DNA of 64,000 nucleotides from positions 1-64,000 of the forward strand of contig JAWPHD010011013.1 in assembly GCA_037043455.1 (NCBI GenBank), in the 5' to 3' direction. The notes under the pieces were generated by a model. That model was not told where the DNA came from. It searched no databases and saw only the letters and a program-made list of their open reading frames with translations. Below, piece after piece: positions 25,140 through 36,000 of this stretch (positions are counted from its first letter, which is position 1; every line of letters begins with the position of its first letter). Made by a program: the position numbers and the translations under genes. Origin of the DNA: Cyrtodaria siliqua. Lineage: Eukaryota; Mollusca; Bivalvia; Adapedonta; Hiatellidae.

Positions 25140-25563
25140 TATCCCCGCCAAAGGCAGAGGGATATTAATTTGGTATTGTCTGTCCGTCCGTCCTTCCGTC
25201 TGGAGCCATATCTTCATAACTGCTGGTTGGATTTTCATTACACTTGGTCATAATGTTTATCCCGATAGTGAGATGAGACGCGGCTACTTTGTTTTCCGGA
25301 ATCGCCCCAGTAACGCCAAATTTATTTCGGAATCGTCCTAGTCACGCCGCAGTTATTGCCCTTAAATTAATAAAAATTCCTTATTAAATGTTTTTTTCAT
25401 AAATAATTTTAACAATTGATGATGTATGTTAATATAACTTGGCACAAGTAATTATTATAACAATGCCTTAAAATGAGACATCTTCCAATTTAAAAAAACA
25501 ACACCTTCACCCCTAGGAAAATGCATTATTCGGCGGGGGATATCAATTCAACGAATTTGCTTG
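25140..25563. mobile_element. Dispersed repeat ending tcaattcaacgaatttgctt
   Basis: It starts at atccccgccaaaggcagagg and includes gtctgtccgtccgtcc. It ends in atcaattcaacgaatttgct, the same terminal word found at the end of the repeat at 25811-26137. The interior differs, so these are two members or subfamilies of one mobile family of unknown class. Confidence 0.55.
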
Positions 25564-25631
25564 TATTAATATTAGTGTCTGACCAGTCATATTTTCGTAT
25601 ATAATAATATGAAGTAATAAAAATGTTTCAG

Positions 25632-25752
25632 GCCATATATCAAGTGTTCTACAAGGAGATAAGTTCAATGGACAGAGGTTCCTTCTACCAGTTGCGCAAT
25701 TTGATCAACCGTAGAGATGTTAGTGGACCTAAAGTAGTTATCCAAAAGTTAG
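25632..25752 (+). pseudogene. DUF6589-like block C (exon with splice-like edges)
   Basis: Bounded by ttcag before and gtaaat after, it encodes 40 codons including AIYQVFYKEISSMDRGS and FYQLRNLINRRDVSG without a stop. The phase does not carry cleanly into block D (1-nt discrepancy), consistent with decay or an unnoticed alternative junction. Confidence 0.65.
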
Positions 25753-25810
25753 GTAAATGAAGATTTATTATGATTTGTTCGGATTTGTTATTTTTGCCAT
25801 TTTGTTTTTT

Positions 25811-26137
25811 TATCTCTGCTGGCCTTTGGGCCTAATGGGATGACGTGTTGTACGTCGTCCGTTAACTTTTGCCTTGTGAACACTCTAGCCCCTTCATTTT
25901 GCATGCGATCTTAACCAAACTTGGCCAAAGTCTTTATATTTGACGGAGTTACGACCCCTTGACATTTTTACTTTAAATTGCTTGTCGGCGCTACTCCTCC
26001 TAAATGCCTTGTTGGATTTCGACGAAACTTGGCAGGAAGCTTCGGAATGATGTCTAGTTGTGCAAATCGCTGTATACCAATGAATTCTTGGACAAGTTGG
26101 CCCTTGGATTGTTATCAATTCAACGAATTTGCTTGTT
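25811..26137. mobile_element. Dispersed repeat, second member
   Basis: It begins at tctctgctggcctttgggcc and ends in atcaattcaacgaatttgct, shared with 25140-25563. Words such as ccttcattttgcatgcgatc and tggcc resemble the tandem dimer at 29290-29580. The minus ORF across it has no recognisable product. Confidence 0.5.
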
Positions 26138-26286
26138 AGATTTTGCATGTGGTACACACTAGTATTATTGAAATTGATTACAATTTTAAGTTATATATGT
26201 TATAATATATCTATAAATAATAGTACATTTAAATATACTGACGCATGTCAAAACATAAACCACATGAGGGGACACCACCTTGTTTG

Positions 26287-27718
26287 CACCACAGGCAGAC
26301 GGCGTGTACCCCACCCCGCACACACCCTACCCCACTCTACTACCTGCTCCCACTCTCTTTCCACCTGTTTCTCTACTACCCCCCTTAAATATGTTTTCAA
26401 TGACATACTGTAAACTGTTCTACTTGGTTTTCAATATAAAAAAAAAAAATACACACTCTCGATACCATATAAAGGTGTTGGACTCTTTAATAAAAACAGC
26501 TATAGACCTCAATTAAAGCCTTGCTGTGCTTGTATTTTTGGACATAGCATCGTCAATGTGTGCTTTATATCGCATCAGCGAAACGTTAAAGACGTTTGAA
26601 AGCAGGTCGACTACGATATGACCTAAGCAATGCTTTTTCTATGTACATGGTACGGTATAGGGAAATATGTTTCTTCGACGACTCTCGCATAAAAATGCAA
26701 CGTGATCGTTGAAAGAAAACCGTTTAACAACACTCAACGGTTCAAAGAACTTCCAGGAGTAATCACAGACGCTGCAATCGAGTTCTTTCAGAAACGGTCA
26801 TTTGTTTACCGTTACGATTCGCCATGTTGAATTAAATTACTGGTTTCCTTGTTACCTTTATATTTATGATATGAAGCTGGGTACAAGGCGACCGGAAAAG
26901 AGACTGGACCAATCCGGGTGACTTTTTTTCAACATGGCGAATCGTAACGATAAACAAATAACCGTTTGTGAAAGAACTCGATTGCAGCGTCTGTGATTTC
27001 TCCTGGAAGTTCTTCGTACCGGTGAGTGTTGTTAAACGGTTTTCTTTCAACGATCACGGTGCACTTTTATGCGAGAGTCGTCACAGATAGATATTTCCTT
27101 ATTACCGTAATATGTACATAAAAAATGCATTGCTTAGGTCATATCGTAGTCGACCTGCTTTCAAACGTCTTTGACGTTTCGCTGATGCGATATAAAGGAC
27201 ACATTGAAGAAATCAGTGTTGTGGCTATTTGTTATAATATGTACCCGATTGATTCGAATCGGAATGACGATGTTATGACCAAAAATACAAGCACAGCAAG
27301 GCGTTAAGCGAGGTCTATAGCTGTTTTTATAAAAGAGTCCAACACCTTTATATGGTATCGAGAGTATGTATTTTTATTTTTATTTTTTTTTTTACATTGA
27401 AAACCAAGAAGAACAGTATGGCATTGAAAACATATTTAAGAGGGGTAGTAGAGTAGAGAAACAGGTGGAAAGGTGGGTAGTAGAGAGTGGGATTTTAATT
27501 GATTGAATTGGGTTTTATAGTCGCACCAACAGCTAAGGTCATATGGCGACTTTCCAGCTTCCATTGGTGGAGGAAGACCCCAGGTGCCCCTCCGGGCAAT
27601 TTTTGTGCACGGGCGGGCACCTGGGTAGAACCACCGTAGAGAGTGGGAGTGGGTAGGAGTGGGTAGTAGAGGGGGTAGGGTGTGGGCGGGGTGGGGTACG
27701 CGCCGTCTGCCTGTGGTT
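26287..27718. mobile_element. Foldback element, 1.4 kb, with nested SINE
   Basis: The outer ends accacaggcagacggcg and cgccgtctgcctgtggt begin arms that pair over more than 500 bp: left about 26287-26830, right about 26931-27718, loop about 100 bp. The right arm is longer because it holds a SINE insertion (27493-27635) and an extra stretch of about 70 bp near 27215-27285 that the left arm lacks. No transposase ORF and no clear target duplication were seen. It lies between blocks C and D of the pseudogene. Confidence 0.8.
27493..27635 (-). mobile_element. 5'-truncated SINE (family A) with 13-bp TSD
   Basis: It is flanked by gtagagagtggga on both sides (27480-27492 and 27636-27648). Read on the minus strand it matches the body and tail of the SINE at 51098-51372 (ggtggttctacccaggtgcc ... 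ggaaagtcgccatatg ... ccaattcaatcaat). The tRNA-like head is missing, as in 5'-truncated retroposition. It interrupts the right arm of the foldback and is therefore younger than it. Confidence 0.85.
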
Positions 27719-27827
27719 TGCTCTACAGTAATCTATTTTGCTAAATAATATAAGTTTTACCTTACTATATATTTATTTAAAATATTAAAGATTAAGATAC
27801 TGTATACATATGCTGAGTTAATTTTAA

Positions 27828-28134
27828 GGAGACACCTGGCGATCTTAATTAGTTTAAAACTCCTGTTTGTCTTCAATATGATTTACATACTTTCAGTCAT
27901 TAAAGTTAAGTGTCTGAATAGTTCAAGGTACATGTAAATTGATTTTACATATCACTAAATTTTGATAATAATGCATTAGTTACTTGAAAATTTAGACAGA
28001 ATATGGAAAAGGGTTGAAATCTCACGTTGTTTTTTTTTCCTATGAGGGCGGTTCTAGAGTCAAATTGAGGCAAGATTAATAACCGAGATACTTATTTTAA
28101 TGTTTGAATGTAACTCAAGTTCGCCATGTGTCCC
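27828..28134. mobile_element. TTAA-flanked MITE, family 1 (307 bp)
   Basis: The left end ggagacacctggcgatctta and right end aagttcgccatgtgtccc are inverted. TTAA lies outside both (27824-27827 and 28135-28138). The internal words gataataatgcat and gttgaaatctca are shared with the copy at 8874-9189. Confidence 0.7.
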
Positions 28135-28393
28135 TTAAACAAAATAGAATAAAACGCATGAGCTGATTAATGAGTATGACACTTTATTTACAGTATATAT
28201 GTAATTGTTATCAATATATAAAATAATATGTATGTACTCTGTTTGTACAGCATATGTAATGGCTACTTAAATAAATTAAATGAAAACAAATATATGTTAT
28301 AATATAAAGTGAATCACTTATTTCTGGCAGTTTTAAAAAGTGTTTGAAAATAGCAGTGATTTATCATAATCCATTGCATATTTTCATTTTTAG

Positions 28394-29265
28394 ACCACAC
28401 AAGCAATTTGTTGATGATGTAACAGATGCTTATATTGTTGCTGCGTTTCTGGACATCATGGATATGGAAGATGCGACATCTAACCCTAGAAATCCTCCCG
28501 TATTTACTTTGATGAACAGTGGTCAAACGAAAGAGTGGTTAAACAGAATGTCAAAGAAAGCTCTTGTCGGTTTACAATTGTGTGATCTGGAAAGTTTTAA
28601 ATAACGCGAGTTGATGAAAGTTATTTATGTCCTCTGTGGAATGGTACATATACATCACTGGCATGGTTAAAAAAACACCTTCTCAACAAACACCATTGGA
28701 AATTTCACAAAGTGAATACACAGGTTGAAAACAGCAATGCCGTTAAACACTTCCTTTTCATGGCATCGCTTTTTATGGACACTTGTGATTCCTACAGAAT
28801 GGGAGGTGGCGATAGGATAGTCAGAATTGCTTAATATGAATGGCTGTATGACTCTGCCTTGAAATATACAAAGTACAAATATGGTTATGGAGAATGGTTT
28901 CATTTGTTCTGTCAATTACTGGCTGTAAAGAAAGCTTTGAGTACAAATGGAACATGAGTGTTAACTTGAAAGGTGGAATTGCTAACAACATGCCAAATGA
29001 CAACTGTGTTGTGATTCAGGTTACTAATATTAAAAGGGAGTTAAACAATCAAGGAGCAAACAAATCATATGAATCAGCCAAAAAGATTTGTATGACAACC
29101 CAGATTGTTGACAGTATATTAGAACAGTTGATTCGTACAACAAAGACAGTGAGGTCTAAAAGGAACAGGCCTGAAGTTGACAAAAGTAAAGATGTATTTT
29201 GTATGGTACAGTGTCTCAGAAAAAAAGTAGATTATGTAAAAAGAATGGTGCTTTGGAGACCTTAA
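28394..29265 (+). pseudogene. DUF6589-like block D (C-terminal part)
   Basis: It starts after the acceptor-like tttttag. The first frame reads RPHKQFVDDVTDAYIVAAFL to LESFK and stops at 28602-28604. A shifted frame continues VDESYLCPLWNGTYTSLAW, WLKKHLLNKHHWKF and MASLFMDTCDSYRMGGGD, then a stop at 28832-28834, then EWLYDSALKYTKYKYG. After a further shift near 28890, 28894-29265 reads CKESFEYKWNMSVNLKGG to SKRNRPEVDKSKDVFCMVQC and CLRKKVDYVKR, ending at a stop. Three lesions in 870 bp of otherwise well preserved sequence indicate relatively recent loss. Confidence 0.65.
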
Positions 29266-29289
29266 AGCTTGTAGTATTGGTTGTCTCGT

Positions 29290-29580
29290 TAAGACGATAG
29301 GGCCTTCATTTTTCATCCGATCTTTACAAACCATAACAGATTGTTAATAGCAATGACAGCTCGGATAAGTTGAAAGACCAGCTATATCCGACCAGGAACA
29401 CCAGAGTTATGTGCCCTTGAATTATTGATAAATGCCTTGTAAACAATCTAGCGCCGTCATTTTGTATTCGATCTTTCTCCCAGATTGGCCAGATTGTGGA
29501 TATCAATGAAAGCTCGGACAAGTTTAAAAAACAGCCAGATCGAAACCAGTAACACCGGAGTTATTGCCCTTTTTATTATT
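29290..29580. repeat. Tandem dimer of a dispersed repeat (about 145-bp unit)
   Basis: Two consecutive units share ttcattttt/gtat..cgatcttt, gctcggayaagtt, and accrgagttat.tgccctt. Similar text occurs at 25880-25990, so the monomer is dispersed. Confidence 0.65.
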
Positions 29581-29584
29581 TTGT

Positions 29585-29830
29585 AAAAAATGTACACTGA
29601 AACCTCAGGAGTCGTGGGTTCAAATCTCGCAACGGGAGTAACCAGGGAAATAGAGAAATGTTTAATTTCTACCCTAGGAGCAACATTTTCCAGGTTAGCC
29701 CCCAATGTTGGTACTGTACCGGGTTCTGTCTTAAGTCAGTACCCCGGTGTAAATATTGTTGGTCTAACTGGGCTCTGCACGCAATATCCGTTCCTAACCG
29801 TAGCCTAATAAATTGGCTCCTATGCAGTTT
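29585..29830 (+). mobile_element. Possible tRNA-derived SINE or repeat
   Basis: gtgggttcaaatctcgc resembles a polymerase III B box. It is followed by about 190 bp of body with the short hairpin ggtactgtaccggg ... cagtaccccggtg. No second copy was seen in the window, so the call rests on the B-box-like word alone. Confidence 0.3.
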
Positions 29831-30236
29831 TTTTTTTATTCTGACGTTCTATGTAACTGCTCGCCAATACGAAAAATTTCAAAAGAGCATTAAACGTGTA
29901 TTTTAACACACTATTCCTAACCGGTACGTGTAAAAAGTAATAGGAAAGGAAGCGCCAAACCAGCAACAACAATGTTTAAATTATAACCAACAAATTTATT
30001 TAAATTGTACAGTGAACAATATTCACTTGCAGAATACACATAAATTATATCAAGTATTTCTAAAATCCGTTATTATATATAATAAAGTCCAAAAATATTG
30101 TCACATGTCCCTTTAATCTAAATTGTACAGTGACCCTTTTAATTCAGTTGTATGTCAAATCATATCAACATCATCATTATGAACACTCATTCATAGGAAA
30201 CATCACCCATTAAGGGTGGGGTGGGTGAGGTGATGG

Positions 30237-31163
30237 TAATCCGAGCCTTCTCTGACCTTACCAGCCCTTTTTACGATTTTTGATATTTCATCTGGCTGTT
30301 TACGGTCAGAGGAACTCCTATAGTTAAAACACGGGGATCTCCTCTCCCGCGAGGGAGAGGAACTACCCTCTTGGTTTTAAATCAATATATCTATGTAAGA
30401 ATTCATTGGATTAACATTTCAAGCATATAAACCGATTACCAATATATTTATTTACCTACATGAACCGAAATATTTGTTTTATTAACCTTAATAATGTTGT
30501 AACGGTCAACCGTTTCAGACGAAGTTAGAAAATATTAATTTTCCAACATGTGTTGTTATTCAGGTCAAATGTCACGTGATCGTGACCGGTGCGCCGATAA
30601 ATATTTCCCGCAAAATTCAAAAAAATTCAAATTTGCGACCAACTTTTCCTTTTGGCACTAGCAATACTCTGAACAACATCCAATTGTTTATCTTTAAAGT
30701 TTAGACCCTAATTATGCTCCGAGAAGAGTTCGTTCCACTCCAAAAATCCCTCGATGCTGTCAGTTGACAGTGGACTTATTTGATGAGGGAATATGAATGC
30801 CTTTACCTCTCGCGAGAATATCACGTGAATTTAATTAATATGCAAAATGACAATATGGCGGATATAGTAAATAAAAGTGTACTTCAAAACATAAATGTTT
30901 TATTGTTTTATTGTGTCACTACCATCGATAAAGGTGCAGTTTTATCACTGCAACTTGGTATAATAAACATTAATTGATCGATCTGTTGAGCTAAATTATC
31001 GTAAAAAATTGACCCGACACCGCAAACATCGTTGAAAGTGCATGACTGTGCGTTTTTAGTAATCCTTCGGTTTTCATTATCGGAGTTCCTCTGACCCTAT
31101 AAAGCCGTAAAAAAAAAAGAAAAGAAAAAAAAAGGCTTTTAGGGTCAGAGAAGGCTCGGATTA
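30237..31163. mobile_element. Mutator-like non-autonomous element (927 bp, 9-bp TSD)
   Basis: The TIR taatccgagccttctctgac is matched by gtcagagaaggctcggatta at the right end. The perfect 9-bp direct repeat aggtgatgg flanks the element (30228-30236 and 31164-31172). A second inverted pair just inside (ggtcagaggaactcc / ggagttcctctgacc) extends the termini. A 9-bp duplication is the hallmark of Mutator-like elements. No transposase ORF is present. Confidence 0.8.
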
Positions 31164-31944
31164 AGGTGATGGGTGTGTCCGGTTTTCGAGGTTTGTTTAG
31201 GTGAGTGAAGTATTTTCGAAATTGTCCAGGGGACTAGGGTGTTGTCAAACAATATTTTATATAGGAGGTGATTTAGGTAAGCGAGGTAATGAGGTCGGCT
31301 TGTAGGGATTTTTGAGGTGTGTTGGGTGGCGGTAAAGGGAAAAGGTCCAGGGAGGTATTTCCGAAATTTCAGAGATTTGTTTTATATAAAAATATCCATG
31401 GGGATATTTGTAGATTTTCTAGTGGTTCGAGGTTTGAATAAACGCTCTTTTCAGGGTAGGTTTGTTTGAGGATATGTTTGAAGAAAAAAATGTAAAGGGT
31501 ATTTTGTTGACATTATATGTGCGGGGTCTAAATCCGGAGGGTGGGGGTGGGGTGGTGGAAGTGCGAATATTTTGGCTGGAACAACTCATTCCTTTCAAAC
31601 AGGAGTTAATTTCTGTCATATCCTCGGCGCCGTTCCATCCCCACCTCGCAATCCCTCATTTTAAAAGTAAAAATTCAAATAGAGTAATACAGTTATATTC
31701 TATTTCCTTTTTATAATCAATTAAAAATAAATCAAACTTAGTATTTGCTATGTCAGTTGCAAAATCATAGCTTCAATCTCAAATAAATACGCATACACAT
31801 CTCCAAACACATTCTATTAATACACAACTATGTCAAAATAGAACGTTTTGTCTTCCAAAGATTAAGCTATAAACTAGGTTTAAAACATCTATCTAGTGCA
31901 TAATTATAGTTCATGAGAAAATGATGTAAATGTAACAATTAAAG

Positions 31945-32420
31945 TTACCGGGTATATGCCATTTGCTTGGATGGTGAAGGTCACAGCCACATTTGCTTTT
32001 TGACACTTTGTGATGTATTACCCAAGAAACAACTATAAGCGAAGTTTGACAGGTTTAATGCATAACGTTTTTGAGAAAGTGACCTAAGCAGATAAACATT
32101 ATAAGGTTATCTGCCCTTTGCTTGGAAGGTCGCATCCACATTTGCTTTGTCACGTTGCGATGTATCACCCAAGATACAACTAAAAACAAAGTTTGAAAGG
32201 TGTAGTGCATACAGTTTGCAAGAAAGTGACCTAAACGCAAAATAATGTTGAAGGTAAAAAATAGGTTATCTGCCCTTTATTGGAGGGTCAAGGTCACATC
32301 TACATTTGCTTTGTCACTTTGCAATGTACCAACCAAGATACAACTATAAGCAAAGTTTGAAAGGTCTAGTGCATACAGTTTGTGAAAAAGTGACCTAAAC
32401 GCAAAAGTTGAACGTAAAAA
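31945..32420. repeat. Tandem repeat, about three units of 154-159 bp
   Basis: Units start at about 31951, 32105 and 32264 with ggttatctgccctttgcttg or variants. They share acatttgctttgtcac, caagatacaactata and gaaagtgacctaaacgcaaa. The array ends about 500 bp before the TCEANC2 start codon and may lie in its 5' flank. It codes for nothing recognisable. Confidence 0.75.
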
Positions 32421-32932
32421 CATACAAAACATGTTTATTCATTTTTATATTTCACAGAAAAAAAATATGCGGAAGTATTTTCTGTTAATAGCTGTGAAGA
32501 TTATCAAATGGCAAAACAGGTTTTCAAAATGTACGGTCGAATTTAAAGAAGTATTGCATCTTTATTTTAATTTGTTTAACAGAAGAACCCACACATTGTA
32601 CTACAGAAGCTCGAGCCTTTAGCGCTTCACGTCTGCTGATCCACTTTTAACGTGAAATGTGAAAGTTCTGCTATTTTCACGTGAAGACGTGATCCTTGTT
32701 TTTATTTTACGTGATAACGTGAACAGCCCTCACCCCCACCCCCTCCCCCTTTGGGACCCCCTTATAAGGCCCAATTCCATGAGGAAAGGAGGATGTTAAC
32801 ATGTAATTGGTGGTGGTAAACCTTCACAGTAATCGGAACTCTTCGGCAATTTCCGTAATCGTACTCGCGACTAAGCAAGGGACGCAATCGTAGTCATTGA
32901 ATCACAGTGACTGAACTAGTAATAAATAAACA

Positions 32933-33061
32933 ATGTCGAAGAAAAAGCAAGCAAAAATGGATCGTTTTATCGTAATAAATCCACAAGCTGAAGACCCAAA
33001 CAGTTCTAATTCAAAATCCGGAACATCCAGAATGAAACAAACAACAATTGAGTCTCTCAAG
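32933..33061 (+). CDS. TCEANC2: TCEANC2 exon 1
   Basis: It encodes residues 1-43, beginning MSKKKQAKMDRF and ending KQTTIESLK. The donor is AAG/gtaaat, phase 0. Met9 at 32957 is the alternative start. No stop precedes a clear TATA box; the upstream 80 bp (gaggaaaggaggatgttaac onward) show no obvious core promoter motif. Confidence 0.9.
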
Positions 33062-36000
33062 GTAAATAAATTGACATTTTTTTTCTAATTACAAATCTGA
33101 ACGTTTCGGCACCAAGACGGTTCGATCCCATTTAGTCATCTCGGACTTATCTATATAATCACGTTATTGATGACAAGTGCATTACAATGAAATACTTATT
33201 TTATCATGACACTGTTTAGCGATATGTTCAATAATCAATATTGATTTTTTTAAACATTGCGGGACTTTTTTTTCTTCTTGTGTTTTGGGACATTCTATCC
33301 GCACATGGTTATGCTGATAATTTTCCTTTTTCGCAAGAACATTGTGCTGATATGTATCCTTATTCGCATGGTTGTCATGCTAATAAGGTCAGTTATCGAT
33401 TCAACAGAAAAAATATTTGAAAACGTATATAAAACAATGCAAATTAATGGATCCCATAATATAATAAAAACAGTTTTAGCTTTGTAGCATTTATTTTAAT
33501 AATTTATCATGCTATCTTTTGCAAAATTTTGCTGTAAAAATTCCTTTGAGTGCCGTATAACAAATAATGTAAAAGGTAACCTACTGCCAATGAATCTAGA
33601 CATGTAAACAATTTCATTTATTTGAGGGAAATTTATATGATGGTCTGACAATATTGGTCCGAGTTGTGAAAGCTGGTTCAACTACATCAGGGAGTAAGTG
33701 TACAGGGAGGAGAAACGGATCGTTTTGCCGTTTTATGTTGTCGCGCGTGTGTTTCACTACTGCGTGAAAATGACTACTGCCGGTTGTTCCGCGCGTGTGT
33801 GAAAAACAGCAAATTCTTGTAAATTATTACACTTACAAACTCAATAAAGGTGCGAAATGAAAACATAAGTATTATTTATTCATATTGTGATTTCTGATAC
33901 AGAGCGTGTATTTGTTTGCATGTATTAAAGCACATTTTAACAGACGGTTCTGTGTAACAAAGATGGCGCCACTCTGCGCCAAATAAAAATGGTGTGACAG
34001 TGTATAGCTATTGCAAACGAGATACGAGACTAGGCCATCAATAAAAAAATGTTTGTTTGCTGTGCTGTGTCCTACCCAGAATTTTGAGGGTGGGTAGGTA
34101 GGTAGGGATTTTTTTTTTTTTTTTTTTTTACATCAAAAGCTTATCCAATCTACAACACTATAAAGGCCCTAGTACGATGTTAGGGCATAGGTTATTAAAA
34201 CTAAACACAAGGACTTGCACATAATTATTTTATTCATGTGTATTTTTAGATTTTTTTTTTTATATATATTGTTCGCATATATTATGCCATTTTTGTACTA
34301 AGGCAACTTTTTGATAACCTTTGTAATCTAGATTAGATGTTTAACAACTCTGGCTAATAAAATTATCATTATTTTGAATAAAATAAAAAAATAATATTTT
34401 TTTTTTTTTTTTTATTTAATTTTTTTTTTTTCGGCCCGAGGTCATTAACATTTTTTGAGTCGCGGCCGAATCGGGTGAGTCGGTCGGAGCACGGCAAACA
34501 AACATATTTTTATTGATGGCCCTACGGGTTATTTGGGCATTAATAATAACAAAAAGTGAATAGTAGACATATTTATCTTTGTCAAGAGGGTAATTTCATG
34601 GTGTTGATTAATGATTATAAGACAAAGCCTAAAAAGAGGTGTTGAAAATGTGCCTTTTGAGATATCAGCTGAAATTTTTAATTTTTCAAATTAAAAATGA
34701 TGTGGAGCTATTGTAAACGAGATGCGAAGTATGGGTTATATTAGGCATTAATAATAACAAAAAGTGAATAGTAGAAATATTTATCTTTGTCAAGAAGGTA
34801 ATTTCGTGATGTTGATTATAACAGAAAGCCGTAAAAAAGAGGCTGTAAAATTACTAAAAACTGCCTAATTTGAGATGTTGGCTGAAATTTTAACTTTTCA
34901 AATGTAAAGCGCTTACGATCGATTTACCTGTATCGATAAAATAGTAAATGGCGGCGTTCTAGCGCGACAACATAAATCGATAAACTAGAGCGTTTAAGAA
35001 CCCGTTTCTCCTCCCTATATACTTACTCCCTGACTACATGTTCCGGCATTTTTGGTATTTTGACATTATTTCGAACTTTAGAAATACATTACATGCCTAC
35101 ACATATAACCGTCTTATTTTAATCGAAAAACAGGAAGGGGGAGTAATACACACTATCAACAATAACATTTTTCGTAGTGGTTTATTTTACCGACTAGTTT
35201 CGACTTTCAACAATGTCTTCATCAGAGTTTGATCAGTCTTATTTTAAATTAGTTAGTGTTTAAAATGAATAAAAAAACATAACTATAGCAGAAATTAAGT
35301 AACATTTATAACATTGGCATTTTTGGGTTGTTTTTATAGCGGTTATTGTGTCATATTCCCCATGCTAAAGCATATCTTTTTTCCCTAATTTTGAGACAAT
35401 AAACTCAATAATTCCCAATTGAACGATTTTTTTTAAAAAACTTGAGACGAAGAGACATAGCTTTGTGAAATGTCATGCTTGATTATAGTGTACTGTAAAC
35501 AGTATAATTATTTTAAAGATATAATTATGAAATGAAGTGTACTGTATACCGTATTAAAGACAAAATTATGAAATGAATATTTTACTGCAATTTCCCCAAT
35601 TTTATGAAAAATCAAGCTGAAATTCCTAGTTTTGACAGTATCGGTTATGTTCCCGAAATATTAATCAGAAACACTGTATAATATAATGAAGAATTACTTC
35701 ATGGTTAATTCCCTCAACTAAAAAAAACATAAATTATATAAAGAGTCCTTGAACATTCAGGGCTGTCTCTAATTTTTGAAACAGGTGGCTACTTTGATTT
35801 GACAAGCAGCTACCATTAGTGATCGAGTAAAGCAAAAGAGGTTGTTAGTGTGTCCGCGGGCATTCTCCCTCGCGGAAAAGCTCAGGGTCTTAGTAATTAC
35901 ATGCAATCTCCTGTTTTTGGTGATAATTAAGGTTAGAATTTTTAGTTATTGTGATTCTTTCAGATGATGAAATATTCCCATAATATTTGATACTGATTTT

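Larger units (their letters stand above)
21061..29265 (+). pseudogene. DUF6589-like multi-exon gene, disabled
   Basis: Four coding blocks in the same orientation and order read as one protein of the DUF6589 kind (uncharacterised, found in many copies in invertebrate genomes; molecular function unknown). Block A is 21061-21563, B is 22712-23660, C is 25632-25752 and D is 28394-29265. Recognisable stretches include LVLDSCGLKKE (A), GDNLDITIAPAKMTMEKK and SLHWFLTMIKQKRVTYDDL (B), FYQLRNLINRRDVSG (C) and, in D, MASLFMDTCDSYRMGGGD, FEYKWNMSVNLKGG and SKRNRPEVDKSKDV. Disablements are a frame-breaking 44-bp duplication in A, stops at 23483, 23587 and 23644 in B, and frameshifts near 28604 and 28890 plus a stop at 28832 in D. 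Intervals hold repeats, a MITE and a foldback. The family name comes from memory of the domain and was not searched. Confidence 0.65.
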
